From contig DATMAU010000023.1 of the NCBI GenBank assembly GCA_035559775.1, positions 5,071-69,070 of the forward strand: 64,000 nt of DNA, given 5' to 3'. Origin of the DNA: AG1 sp035559775. Lineage in GTDB: Archaea > Thermoproteota > Thermoprotei_A > Sulfolobales > AG1. The notes beneath the pieces were generated by a model that saw only the letters and a list, made by a program, of their open reading frames with translations, was not told the origin of the DNA and ran no database searches. This document shows positions 25,194 to 34,293 of this stretch, piece by piece. The translations under genes were made by a program, and so were the position numbers. Position 1 is the first letter of the stretch, and each line of letters opens with the position of its first letter.

Positions 25194-26162
25194 TTGGAGA
25201 AACAGATAAGCCCTACAAGCCCTGGCTGGTACGATGGGTTTAGAGGTAGGGATGTTATTTCCGCTAGGGATTTCAGCAGGGAGGATTACGAGGCTCTCTT
25301 CCGCTATGCAGATCTATACGAAGAGGATCCAGGGTTCTATAGAGGCCTCCTGAAGGATTGCACGGCCGCCTTAGTATTTGTCGAGCCCTCTACCAGGACT
25401 TTCCATAGCTTTGAGACTGCTGCAAGGATCCTTGGGTGTGGTGTTACAGCTATAAGGGATCCCTCTATGTCCTCTATAGCTAAGGGTGAGAGCCTCCACG
25501 ATACTATAAAGATGATCGAGTCCTATGGTGCGAGCGTAATAATACTCAGGCACCCGGCTAGGGGTGCTGCTCTCTACGCTGCGGAGGTCTCGAGAGTCCC
25601 TGTGATCAATGCCGGTGATGGTGGTAGGGAGCACCCAACACAAGCCATGCTGGATCTATATACAATTGCTAGGAAGAGGGGAGCTATAGATGGTTTAAAG
25701 ATAGCCTTCTTAGGAGACCTTAGGTTCTCTAGAACAGTCTCTTCCCTAAGCTATGCCCTCTCATCATTCAAGGACATAGAGATCTTCTACATAGCTCCCC
25801 CAATACTCCAGATAAGGCGGGAGGTTAAGATCTATTTAGAGGATAGAGGGGTTGAGTATAGAGAGATAGTTGATATGGAGAAGGCGAGAGAGGTCCTCAG
25901 AACCGTTGATGTCCTCTACGTAACAAGGCTCCAGAAGGAGAGATTCCCCGACCCCAGCGAGTATGAGAAGCTCAGAGGAGCCTATACTGTGGGGCCAGAG
26001 ATCCTTAGTATTATGAGGAGCGATGCGGGGATAATGCACCCACTCCCAAGGGTTGACGAGCTCTCGCCAGAGCTCGACACCAAACCCAATGCCTGGTACT
26101 TTGACCAAGCTAGGTGGGGCTTGAATGTTAGGGTTGCTCTTCTCAGCCTAATACTGAGGTGA
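25194..26162 (+). CDS. pyrB: Aspartate carbamoyltransferase catalytic subunit
   Basis: The 322-residue protein has the carbamoyl-phosphate loop FVEPSTRTFHSFE, the site HPARGAALYAAE, and HPTQAMLDLYTI, all typical of ATCase catalytic chains. It condenses carbamoyl phosphate with aspartate, the first committed step of pyrimidine synthesis, in a complex with PyrI. The TTG start has a ribosome site AGGTGGG four bases upstream. It opens the pyrB-pyrI-pyrC operon. A possible leader structure lies just before it. The neighbouring carA gene that supplies its substrate is 23 kb away on the other strand. Confidence 0.97.
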   Translation: MEKQISPTSPGWYDGFRGRDVISARDFSREDYEALFRYADLYEEDPGFYRGLLKDCTAALVFVEPSTRTFHSFETAARILGCGVTAIRDPSMSSIAKGESLHDTIKMIESYGASVIILRHPARGAALYAAEVSRVPVINAGDGGREHPTQAMLDLYTIARKRGAIDGLKIAFLGDLRFSRTVSSLSYALSSFKDIEIFYIAPPILQIRREVKIYLEDRGVEYREIVDMEKAREVLRTVDVLYVTRLQKERFPDPSEYEKLRGAYTVGPEILSIMRSDAGIMHPLPRVDELSPELDTKPNAWYFDQARWGLNVRVALLSLILR

Positions 26163-26167
26163 TCCTT

Positions 26168-26647
26168 GTGGAGGAGCATCTACTCGTTAGAAAGATAGAT
26201 ATGGGGACTGTTATAGACCACATACCCCCGTGGAGGGCTAGCGATGTCCTCAAACTCCTCGATCTAGAGGGACTAAGGAGGTCTGACACCTCCCTAGTGA
26301 TTCTCCACAACGTCCCGAGCAAGAAATATGGGAGGAAAGATGTAGTCAAGCTCTACAGGCATTTCATATCGAACGAAGAGGCAGACCTAGTATGCCTAGT
26401 ATTCCCAACATCTACTATCAACTATATTAGGGATTGGAGGGTTGAGAAGTACAAGCCAAAGATCCCTGAGAGGATTATTGGGAGAATAAAATGCCCCGAA
26501 GTGACCTGCATAACAAATAACCCGAGAGAGAGTATTAGAACAAGATTCAGGGTTTTATCGAGACACAGGATTGTTCAGTGCGAATACTGCGACACAATAA
26601 TAGAGCTAGAAAGGATAGCAGATCTAGTTAACAAGAGGACAGAGTGA
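26168..26647 (+). CDS. pyrI: Aspartate carbamoyltransferase regulatory subunit
   Basis: The protein has the nucleotide-binding N-terminal domain (GTVIDHIPPWRASDVLKLL) and the C-terminal zinc domain, with CPEVTCITN and CEYCDTI supplying four cysteines. It binds CTP/ATP and couples feedback control to PyrB. I start at the GTG at 26168, because GAGGTGATC lies seven bases before it; a GTG at 26159 overlapping pyrB is an alternative. It lies five bases after pyrB stops. Confidence 0.95.
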   Translation: MEEHLLVRKIDMGTVIDHIPPWRASDVLKLLDLEGLRRSDTSLVILHNVPSKKYGRKDVVKLYRHFISNEEADLVCLVFPTSTINYIRDWRVEKYKPKIPERIIGRIKCPEVTCITNNPRESIRTRFRVLSRHRIVQCEYCDTIIELERIADLVNKRTE

Positions 26648-26652
26648 TCATT

Positions 26653-27642
26653 ATGGAGGAGATTAAGAAGAATAGCTATTGGAGAATAGATACCCATGTC
26701 CACTGCAGGGACTGGGGAGAGAGTTATAAAGCAACCATAGGTAGCGTTGTAAAGCTAGCACTATCCAAGGGCATAGGAGCTGTGTTCGACATGCCCAACA
26801 CGGAGCCTCCTATACTGGGCCTAAGGGACGCTGAGAAGAGGCTAAGAAGGGCCGAGGATCAGGGTGTGCTTAAGAACTACTACCTCTATGTAGCTGCAAC
26901 ACCGGATGAGAAGCAGCTGGAGGACGCTGTGAGGGCTTATGAGGAGCTGCCGAGGGTGGTTGGGCTGAAGCTCTATACAGCCCCTATGAAGGGTCTCGAA
27001 GCCCTCTCATTAGAAGAGCAAGAGGTAGTGTATAGAACACTATCATCCCTGGGCTATAGAGGTGTTCTAGCAATACATTGTGAGAAGCATGGCCTCTTTA
27101 GAGAGGCTCTCTGGGATCCTCTGAAACCATATACATGGAATCTCGTAAGACCCCCTGAGGCTGAGGCTAGGTGTATTGAGGATCAGATCTTGCTTGCAAA
27201 GAAGCATAATTTCAAGGGGACTCTCTATATAGTCCATATATCGACGAGAGAGAGTATCGAGATTGTAAGAAGAACTAGAAGCAATGGTATAAAAATCGTG
27301 TGCGGTGTTACGCCCCATCATATAATCTATGATACAGATCATATGAGAACACCTGAAAGCGTTGTGCTTAAGACAAACCCACCCATAAGAGATCCGGCAA
27401 CAGCCAGGGCTCTGCTGAGACTAGCTATTGAGGGTGCTGTTGATTTCCTGGAAACGGATCATGCTCCCCACTCTCCTCAAGAGAAGACAGGCCCTCCGTA
27501 TCTATCTGGCAATAGGAGTCTCGAGATCTATGATATAGCGATCAACATGCTCACAAGATCCGGGGCTAGTGAGAAGACAATATATATGCTCACTAGGGGT
27601 AATGCTGAGAGGGTTTTTAAGAAGCTAGACGGGATCGACTAG
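26653..27642 (+). CDS. pyrC: Dihydroorotase
   Basis: The protein has IDTHVHCRDWGESYKATIGSVVKLA (metal ligands HxH), FDMPNTEP, a Lys in GLKLYTAP as the metal-bridging carbamylated residue, HCEKHG, VHISTRESIE and DFLETDHAPHSPQEK with the last ligands. This is dihydroorotase of the crenarchaeal type. It cyclises carbamoyl-aspartate. The ATG at 26653 has GTGATC before it; a GTG at 26644 would extend it by three codons and overlap pyrI. Its stop TAG at 27640-27642 shares bases with the opposed stop of pyrKD. Confidence 0.95.
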   Translation: MEEIKKNSYWRIDTHVHCRDWGESYKATIGSVVKLALSKGIGAVFDMPNTEPPILGLRDAEKRLRRAEDQGVLKNYYLYVAATPDEKQLEDAVRAYEELPRVVGLKLYTAPMKGLEALSLEEQEVVYRTLSSLGYRGVLAIHCEKHGLFREALWDPLKPYTWNLVRPPEAEARCIEDQILLAKKHNFKGTLYIVHISTRESIEIVRRTRSNGIKIVCGVTPHHIIYDTDHMRTPESVVLKTNPPIRDPATARALLRLAIEGAVDFLETDHAPHSPQEKTGPPYLSGNRSLEIYDIAINMLTRSGASEKTIYMLTRGNAERVFKKLDGID

Positions 27643-29348
27643 GTATTATTCTTAACTAGTTCTTCGAAACTTTTCACAGAGCTTGAACGAACATATCTCT
27701 TCAGATCCTCCAGGATCTCTTTAAACACAGAGAAACCCTTATAGGCTATGGCACTGCATATCTGGAAACCCCTCGCGCCCAGCATTGCTAGCTCGACCAC
27801 GTCCCTAGCACTATCTATACCTCCACTAGCTATTATGGGTACATTGAACTCTCCCCTGAGATCCTTGATAACCCTCCTAACTATAGGTTTTAGAGAGGGC
27901 CCAGAAACCCCTCCATAGCCGTTTGGACTGCCCATAATAGGCCTCTTAAAGACAGGATCATAGGCATAGCCCCTCACAGTATTTATAGCTGTTATCCCAT
28001 CAGCTCCTCCTTCGATGGCCTTTCTAGCAACCTCCATATAGTCAGAATTAACAGATATCTTAACAAAGAGGGGTAGCCTTACTATTGATTTAATAGATCT
28101 CACTATGTCTCGAACAAGTTCAGGTATATCCTCAACCATCTCGAACTCCGTGTGAGGACACGATACATTGAGCTCGAACGCATCGACGCCCGAGCCGTAT
28201 AGCTTCTTAGCAACCGCGATATACTCATCAATATTCCTCCCAAAAATACTCGCTATTACCGGGACACCGGCTTTCTTGGCGTCTCTTATCTCCAATACAT
28301 ATTGATCAGCTCCAGGGTTGGGTAGACCGAGCGCGTTCATATACACTCCAGCCGGATCCTCGATCATGACCGGGCCCCTGAAGCCCTTCCTAGGCTCAAC
28401 ACCTATTGATTTTGTGATAACAGCGCCAGCACCCTCTAGAGCGAATCTATAGAGTATCGAGCCTGAGACCCCGCACCCAGCCGCATTCATTAGAGGGTTT
28501 GGTAGTTCGAGCCCTGCTATGTTTATTGAGAGCTCTGGATCCCTCTCCACATTTCTCTGAGGTAGTTTTGGACCCTCATCTATAGATCCAGTTATGGGGA
28601 TTCTGAGACCACTCCTATCCCGTGTCCATAACCCGTACTCTGTTCTAACTATCTTGCTAGCATTTAGAAAGATCCCTTCGATGCATGTTCTCCACAAGCC
28701 AAGATCGCAGGCGCCGCATAGCCCTAAAGAGCATTTTATAGGTCTCTCAACGCATAGATAGCTCTCAACACCTTTCTCTATAAGCGTTTCAGCAAGGGTT
28801 CTTCCGAGATCTTCTCTGACACATATAATAGCTATATCTATATCTCCTATCATTGATCTAAACAGCTCTATAGCCTCATCGCGACTCTTAGCTATATATG
28901 TTTTAACCCCGATCTCGCGGAGCCTAGCGGAATACGGGGGTCTGCCCTCCTCGTCGATAAGGATAGCGCCGTACACTCTCTCTCTATTCCTCTCGGCAAA
29001 GAATCTTAGGTAGGATATACCGTGAGATGATCCTATGAGAAGTGTTCTGGAGCCCCATGAAGGGATAGGGTTGCCGAAAGGACCTCTAATACCTACAATG
29101 CTTCCCACGGGGATCTTGTGGAGCGCAGCGCCAACCTCGCCTTTTGGAGGGCCTATTAATACCTCCACTAGATCTTTATCTGAGTATGATATTGCTAGTG
29201 GGATCTCATCGACGCCAGGGAGCCAGAGCATTATATAGTTCCCAGGCTGTGATTTGGAGGCTATATCTCTTGCCTCTATCCCTAACACCCTATAGGATCC
29301 CTCGCTCCTAGAGCTAAGGATCCTTGCTGGCTGGGGTCTTCCCCTCAA
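27639..29348 (-). CDS. pyrKD: Fused dihydroorotate dehydrogenase: PyrK electron-transfer subunit + PyrD catalytic subunit
   Basis: The 569-residue protein joins two enzymes normally encoded apart. Residues 1-255 are PyrK-like: a flavin-binding barrel (GNYIMLWLPGVDEIPLAISY, then GIRGPFGNP), a nucleotide-binding region (LLIGSSHGISYLRF) and a [2Fe-2S] cluster site with Cys206, 211, 214 and 222. Residues 270-569 are PyrD: NPLMNAAGCGVSGS, NALGLPNPGAD, the catalytic Cys397 in ELNVSCPHTE and IASGGIDSARDVVEL with FMN binding. Together they would oxidise dihydroorotate with NAD. It overlaps the start of the chain with pyrE by four bases. The catalytic Cys and the PyrK part agree with the class 1B type. 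Confidence 0.95.
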   Translation of the reverse strand: MRGRPQPARILSSRSEGSYRVLGIEARDIASKSQPGNYIMLWLPGVDEIPLAISYSDKDLVEVLIGPPKGEVGAALHKIPVGSIVGIRGPFGNPIPSWGSRTLLIGSSHGISYLRFFAERNRERVYGAILIDEEGRPPYSARLREIGVKTYIAKSRDEAIELFRSMIGDIDIAIICVREDLGRTLAETLIEKGVESYLCVERPIKCSLGLCGACDLGLWRTCIEGIFLNASKIVRTEYGLWTRDRSGLRIPITGSIDEGPKLPQRNVERDPELSINIAGLELPNPLMNAAGCGVSGSILYRFALEGAGAVITKSIGVEPRKGFRGPVMIEDPAGVYMNALGLPNPGADQYVLEIRDAKKAGVPVIASIFGRNIDEYIAVAKKLYGSGVDAFELNVSCPHTEFEMVEDIPELVRDIVRSIKSIVRLPLFVKISVNSDYMEVARKAIEGGADGITAINTVRGYAYDPVFKRPIMGSPNGYGGVSGPSLKPIVRRVIKDLRGEFNVPIIASGGIDSARDVVELAMLGARGFQICSAIAYKGFSVFKEILEDLKRYVRSSSVKSFEELVKNNT

Positions 29349-30082
29349 GGGGGCACACCTCTGAGGTATCTCTCTATGTCCTCTGGAATACCCTTATCTA
29401 TTAACCCCTGTTTCTCGAGACTTTTAATAATTCTTCTAACCCCCACTGCCCTATAAAGACTTATCCCTTTCTTGACTATCGCGTCCTCTCCACCCTCTTC
29501 TCTATCTATTAGCACTGCTACGCCGAGGATCTCTATCCTCTTACCCCTTTTTCTAGCCTCCTCCTCGAGGATCTCTATAGCCTCTATTTTGGTATCGCCT
29601 GTCGTTATAACATCATCCACAAGAAGGATCTTATCGCCGTCATCTATAACGCCGTCTACGAGCCTTGATATCCCGTGGGTCTTTGACTTAACCCCGCCGA
29701 GGATCTTGGATAGGCTGTCGACACACCCAGGATCTATGGATCTATCCTCAGAGATCTTTTTCAACAGATCCCTATAGATCATCGGCTCTTTCCTTATATA
29801 GATCCCTGGGATGTTTTTCGAAACAGCGACCGCTGACACGATCAAGGCTCCTGTCATGGGTATACCACATAGCTTTGTAGGTCTCAGTGGTAGATCATCG
29901 ATAAGTCTTGAGATCAGCTCGACGGCTATTGAGAGAAGCCTCGGTTTTGAGATAAGTATCCTCAGATCTATATAGTAAGGACTGATCCTACCAGATCTGA
30001 GTCTGTACTCTCCAAATGTAAGAGCTCCTGATACTAGAAGCTCTCTTGAGAAGATATCTATAAGGTTATCACTAACTCCCAT
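29345..30082 (-). CDS. pyrE: Orotate phosphoribosyltransferase
   Basis: The 245-residue protein has SYYIDLRILISKPRLLS-like PRTase entry (SGRISPYYIDLRILIS) and the PRPP-binding motif ILLVDDVITTGDTKIEAIEIL. It makes OMP from orotate and PRPP. It is longer than most members because of an insertion near 110-140 (DPGCVDSLSKILGGVKSKTHGISRLV) before the PRPP motif. It follows pyrF by four bases and overlaps pyrKD by four bases, in one operon on the minus strand. Confidence 0.94.
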   Translation of the reverse strand: MGVSDNLIDIFSRELLVSGALTFGEYRLRSGRISPYYIDLRILISKPRLLSIAVELISRLIDDLPLRPTKLCGIPMTGALIVSAVAVSKNIPGIYIRKEPMIYRDLLKKISEDRSIDPGCVDSLSKILGGVKSKTHGISRLVDGVIDDGDKILLVDDVITTGDTKIEAIEILEEEARKRGKRIEILGVAVLIDREEGGEDAIVKKGISLYRAVGVRRIIKSLEKQGLIDKGIPEDIERYLRGVPP

Positions 30083-30086
30083 AAGA

Positions 30087-30815
30087 TCACCTCATACGGC
30101 TGGCTATCCTCTCTACAGCTGAAACAGGATCTTCTGACAGGATCACGGCTCTCCCAACTATGATATGTACATACTTATATCTTGGGAGAAGGTGTGAGGC
30201 TATGTTACCAGCATCCCTCTCACCCCTAATCCCTGGTAAGAGGAATACGGGATCCTGGATCCTCTTGCTAATCGTATTAGCATAAAGCAATGCCCTCTCA
30301 ATCTTACTTCCCGGGATCACGTAGTGCTCAACACCAAGTGCCGAGGCATCCTCATAGATCCTCTGTGGAGAGTCGTCACAAACATAGCCCCCGCCAGATC
30401 TGAGGAAACCCTCGTGGGTCATATCACCCCCAATTATGGGCACTATACCCTCATCCCTGAGTGCCTCTACCCATTTTACGAGAGTGTCCCTACCTGAGTG
30501 TGGAAACCCTATAGCTGCATCGATACCAGATCTCCTAAGGATCTTAGCGTACCAGGATCCTAGATCTGGTATGTCTGTCATACCCTTCTGGTGATCGTAT
30601 ATTATAGGCTTATCACTAACACTCCTAACAAGATCCACGGTCTTTTTCAGCCCATGGGTTAGGGCTGCTATGAAGCCCACCTTATACCCGGTAACAGCAT
30701 CTAGATCTGATGTTGCTGAAACGAGCCTCCGGATCGATTCTGCATCGTCTATATCAAGAGCTATTATAACCCCCCTGCCTTTAAGAAGAGACAGTGTGCC
30801 TCCTTGATATTTCAC
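30087..30815 (-). CDS. pyrF: Orotidine 5'-phosphate decarboxylase
   Basis: The 242-residue barrel has GVIIALDIDDAESIRRLV at strand 1, VTGYKVGF, and the catalytic cluster YDHQKGMTDIPDLG (D-x-x-K-x-x-x-D), then GGDMTHEGFL and the phosphate-binding HIIVGRAVIL. It decarboxylates OMP to UMP. The GTG start lies about 25 bases after a CTATAATA box on the minus strand, so the operon pyrF-pyrE-pyrKD probably has a leaderless mRNA. It is a paralogue of the Hps protein at 34294, since both are of the OMPDC superfamily. Confidence 0.95.
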   Translation of the reverse strand: MKYQGGTLSLLKGRGVIIALDIDDAESIRRLVSATSDLDAVTGYKVGFIAALTHGLKKTVDLVRSVSDKPIIYDHQKGMTDIPDLGSWYAKILRRSGIDAAIGFPHSGRDTLVKWVEALRDEGIVPIIGGDMTHEGFLRSGGGYVCDDSPQRIYEDASALGVEHYVIPGSKIERALLYANTISKRIQDPVFLLPGIRGERDAGNIASHLLPRYKYVHIIVGRAVILSEDPVSAVERIASRMR

Positions 30816-31100
30816 TTGGAGGCTAAAAAGTGACAGGTATTATAGCGTGATCTATCAACACCTATCCTATGCCACATAATACTATGCCTTGAAATGCCGT
30901 ATAGGAATATACTCTAAATTATGATAAATACATGAATAGTGAAAATAATAACTCAGACAAACTTTCACCTAGCATATATATTTCGGAATAGAATTCCAGG
31001 TCTTATAGGCTATGTATCGAAGATCACAAGGATCTAAAGAAGGGCTAAAATATATCACTCTCACTTACTAACACGTTGCTAAGCTCGTTTGCAATAAATC

Positions 31101-32585
31101 CTATGGTCTTACTATAACTACCTTCTTATCTGTGAAGAAGTCTATGGTATCTATCTGAGGGTGTAGCACACCGTAGAAGGATCTTTTTCTCCCAGCAAAT
31201 GGGAAGAAGGCTACCGGGGCTGGGATCCCTATGTTAACACCTATATTGCCCGCATCAACGCTTGAGACAAATTTCCTCGCACTCTCAGTGCTTCTAGTAA
31301 ATATGGAGGCTGCGTTGCCATACTCGCTCTTATTGATCATCTCTATAGCCTCATCAAGGTTGGTAGCTCTTATCACGCTCGCCACAGGACCGAAGATCTC
31401 TTCCCTCGCTATTATCATCTCCGGAACGACACCTACAAACACAGTGGGCCCTAGGAAATAGCCTCTGGGATATTCAGGAACCTTTACACCCCTCCCGTCC
31501 AGGACTAGTTTAGCGCCCTCTTCAACGCCCCTCTCTATGTATTTAATAACTCTTTCCCTAGCCTTGCTGGTTACCAGGGGCCCCATGTCGACGCTCTCAT
31601 CAAGACCATAGCCTAATCTGAGTTTTAATGCTGATTCTATAAATAGTCTGAGGGCTTTATCATATGTGTCTCCAACAAGGACTAGGTTAGATCCTGCTAG
31701 GCATCTCTGCCCAGCGTTTCCGAAGAAAGAGCTTATTATGGTTGGCATGTATCTTTCTAGATCAGCATCAGGCATAACGACTAAGAAGTTCTTAGCACCC
31801 CCACCGTTAAGGCTTCTCTTACCATACTCGCCTGCAAGCCTATAGATCCTCTCTGCGGTTTGGCTGCTGCCGACAGACGCAACGCCAACGATCTTCTTGT
31901 TTCTAAGTATAGCCTCAACCACATTCCCATCCCCGTGGATAACGTTTATAATGCCTTTCGGAAGACCCGCTTCACGGTGTATCAGCTCCATTACGAAGTT
32001 AAAGGGAGCTGGTGTTATCTCGCTTGGCTTGACAACAACAGTGTTGCCGGTAACTATTGCGTATGGTATGAACCAGAATGGGATCATTGTTGGGAAGTTG
32101 AAGGGCGTAACTATAGCGAAAACCCCTAATGGTTCTCTAACCATGTATTCATCTATACCCTCGGCTATGTTGTGCATATACTCGCCCTTGGCTAGCGTGT
32201 ATGCTGCTGATATTGCTGCTTCAACGTTCTCTATAGTTCTCCTCATATCGCCCCTAGCTTCGTGTATAGTCTTCCCATGATTCTGTGTCACTACCCTCGA
32301 GATCTCTTCGAAATGGTTCTCAAGGGTCTCTTTGATCCTAAAGAGGTATTGGATCCTCTTAGTTATAGGGATCTCCCTCCACCTGTGAAAAGCCTCATAC
32401 GCGGAATCTATAGCCTCAGACACCTCGTCAGCGGTCGCTATAGGAACCTTTCCTATCACCTCGTCAAGGGCTGGGTTGTAGATTTCAAGCCTTCTATCCG
32501 AGATCGAAGGTTTAAACTCACCACCTATATAGTTAGGTAATATGCCATAGTTCTTCCTAACCTCTGGAAGAATCTTGTGCGTCAT
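31101..32585 (-). CDS. mmsA: CoA-acylating methylmalonate-semialdehyde dehydrogenase family (MmsA-like)
   Basis: The 494-residue protein is an aldehyde dehydrogenase. It has the NAD-binding and catalytic marks PFNFPTMIPFWFIPYAIVTGNTVVVKPSE, GAKNFLVVMPDADLE and the catalytic Cys in GNAGQRCLAGSN, then EIFGPVASVIRATNLDEAIEMIN. The segment GGGAKN in place of the usual GGKSP, with the Cys context, points to the methylmalonate-semialdehyde dehydrogenase branch (CoA-dependent, in valine, propionate or thymine breakdown). It is transcribed singly, on the minus strand. Confidence 0.9.
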   Translation of the reverse strand: MTHKILPEVRKNYGILPNYIGGEFKPSISDRRLEIYNPALDEVIGKVPIATADEVSEAIDSAYEAFHRWREIPITKRIQYLFRIKETLENHFEEISRVVTQNHGKTIHEARGDMRRTIENVEAAISAAYTLAKGEYMHNIAEGIDEYMVREPLGVFAIVTPFNFPTMIPFWFIPYAIVTGNTVVVKPSEITPAPFNFVMELIHREAGLPKGIINVIHGDGNVVEAILRNKKIVGVASVGSSQTAERIYRLAGEYGKRSLNGGGAKNFLVVMPDADLERYMPTIISSFFGNAGQRCLAGSNLVLVGDTYDKALRLFIESALKLRLGYGLDESVDMGPLVTSKARERVIKYIERGVEEGAKLVLDGRGVKVPEYPRGYFLGPTVFVGVVPEMIIAREEIFGPVASVIRATNLDEAIEMINKSEYGNAASIFTRSTESARKFVSSVDAGNIGVNIGIPAPVAFFPFAGRKRSFYGVLHPQIDTIDFFTDKKVVIVRP

Positions 32586-32639
32586 CGCCCACCGAGTGCT
32601 ACTGATAATAAACGATATTTATTCATTAAGGGTTATAGA

Positions 32640-34082
32640 TTATACAATGTTAGTTCTAGAGCACTTACTAACAATATGATCAACACCCCCGTCTGAAAGG
32701 AGCACTGCAGATAACCATCGATCTATGTCTCCCCTAGCCAGGTGGTGCTCTAAGAACTCTCCGGGAATCTTCTTCAAGGCTTCAAGCAATTCTGAGAAGC
32801 TACAAGCCTTGAAACCGCTATAAACACCCTCCTTCGAGGTGAAGTTGAAACAAAGTCTTTCAGGGGCTCTGAACCTCTCTATAAACCTACAATAGTCCTC
32901 CTTAGCCTTTCTAGCCAGATATCTTGCAAGGATCTCGAGGGCTCTTAGATAGGTTACCTGAGCCTTATAAGGGCTCCCGTAAGGGTTGAAATAGCTATGC
33001 ACTTCGCCAGCCGGCCCGTGTTTTGTTGCTTGGTAGTAGAAATGATCACTCATAGAGTAAAGCCTCCATACCCTGAGAGCCTCTCCCCCAAGGGCTTTAG
33101 CATAGCTGTAGAGGATTCCGAGGTTCTCCAACGCTATCCTCTGAACCTCGTTACCAGCCCATGCCGAGAGATCCCTCTCATCAGCCCAGCTAATAGTACT
33201 CCAAGGTGGGACGTCATAGACACCGCGGATCCTGTTTGAGAGAGCAGCCTCCGATACTGTTGAGAATCTCAAACCCCTCCTAGAGATCTCTCTTGGGAGA
33301 TGTTCGAGGAAACCATAGATCCCTGTTTCTGGCCATTGGTGCTCTCCAAAGGTCTCATAATCGATCGCTATGAGCACCAGATCTCCTGTGAGCGCTCCTA
33401 GCCATGAAGCATACTTATCCGCGGTGAGAGGGTATTGATCCCATGTCCTCATGCTAAATCTAAAACCAATGTCATCGCTAAGCCTATGGTTCCTCACAAG
33501 AACCCTTATATCGCATAGCGGGTTGCTATAAACATAATTATAGCCCCTGAATCCCTGAACCCACTCGACACCCTCTGTCAGCACGACCTTAAAACCCATA
33601 GATGCTAGGACACATCCAACATCGTTATTATATATAAACTCTGTGTTCTCAGCCGATACGGGCTTATAGCCAAACACCTCTTCAAGCCTCTTCACATGAT
33701 CCCTAACCTGCTCGATAAACTCGTCTCTATCTATTAGCCAGGCTAGCGAGTGGTAATAGGTCTGTGCAACCAGCTCAACCCTCTCGGTCTCCACCATCTC
33801 CTCTAATATTTTCAAGGCTTTTGGCGACCATCTCTCCATAAGATCTATCGCTACCCCTGACACGCTCATTGTAAACTTAAAATCCCTGTTCTCTCTGAGA
33901 CTCTTAAGCAGGATCTCTGAAGCCTTTATATAGACCCTCCTGGACACCCTTTCGAAGACCTCTCTATTAACGCTCCACTCAAAAAGATCCCTAGGATCCC
34001 GGGGATCGCCGTTGGGCAGGATTCTTTCTAGAGGAGCAAACCTTAGAGGCTGATGCACTTCAAAAAAGAACACTATATCCAT
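32640..34082 (-). CDS. GH57-family alpha-glucanase (alpha-amylase type)
   Basis: The 480-residue protein has the GH57 conserved regions: FFEVHQPLR near the start (region 1 with His), SVSGVAIDLMERW (region 2), SAENTEFIYNND (region 3, the nucleophile Glu) and IDYETFGEHQWPETG (region 4, the acid/base Asp). Family members cleave or rearrange alpha-glucans. The end YSGFKACSFSELLEALKKIPGEFLEHHL is an extra C-terminal helical region. No signal peptide is seen, so it acts in the cytoplasm, probably on glycogen or maltodextrin. Confidence 0.93.
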   Translation of the reverse strand: MDIVFFFEVHQPLRFAPLERILPNGDPRDPRDLFEWSVNREVFERVSRRVYIKASEILLKSLRENRDFKFTMSVSGVAIDLMERWSPKALKILEEMVETERVELVAQTYYHSLAWLIDRDEFIEQVRDHVKRLEEVFGYKPVSAENTEFIYNNDVGCVLASMGFKVVLTEGVEWVQGFRGYNYVYSNPLCDIRVLVRNHRLSDDIGFRFSMRTWDQYPLTADKYASWLGALTGDLVLIAIDYETFGEHQWPETGIYGFLEHLPREISRRGLRFSTVSEAALSNRIRGVYDVPPWSTISWADERDLSAWAGNEVQRIALENLGILYSYAKALGGEALRVWRLYSMSDHFYYQATKHGPAGEVHSYFNPYGSPYKAQVTYLRALEILARYLARKAKEDYCRFIERFRAPERLCFNFTSKEGVYSGFKACSFSELLEALKKIPGEFLEHHLARGDIDRWLSAVLLSDGGVDHIVSKCSRTNIV

Positions 34083-34293
34083 TAAAACCCCAGGATTGTT
34101 CTCCGAGTAAGAGCTTTTAAAGTTTTTCAGCCACTACAGGTACTGTATCGATTATAGATATCCTCATCCATGCGACGACTATGGATACTAGTGCGTGTTA
34201 TTTCTTTTTAATGAGCGCTGGCGATCTCTATATTTAATTGATTCTGTATATCCCAAGGCTATTTTCTCCATAACATAGATTAGAGAGGGGCTA

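Noticed and set aside
31860..32129. Long antisense frame inside the mmsA gene.
   Set aside because: The opposite frame codes for the dehydrogenase with all motifs. The same reasoning excludes the many other frames inside known genes.
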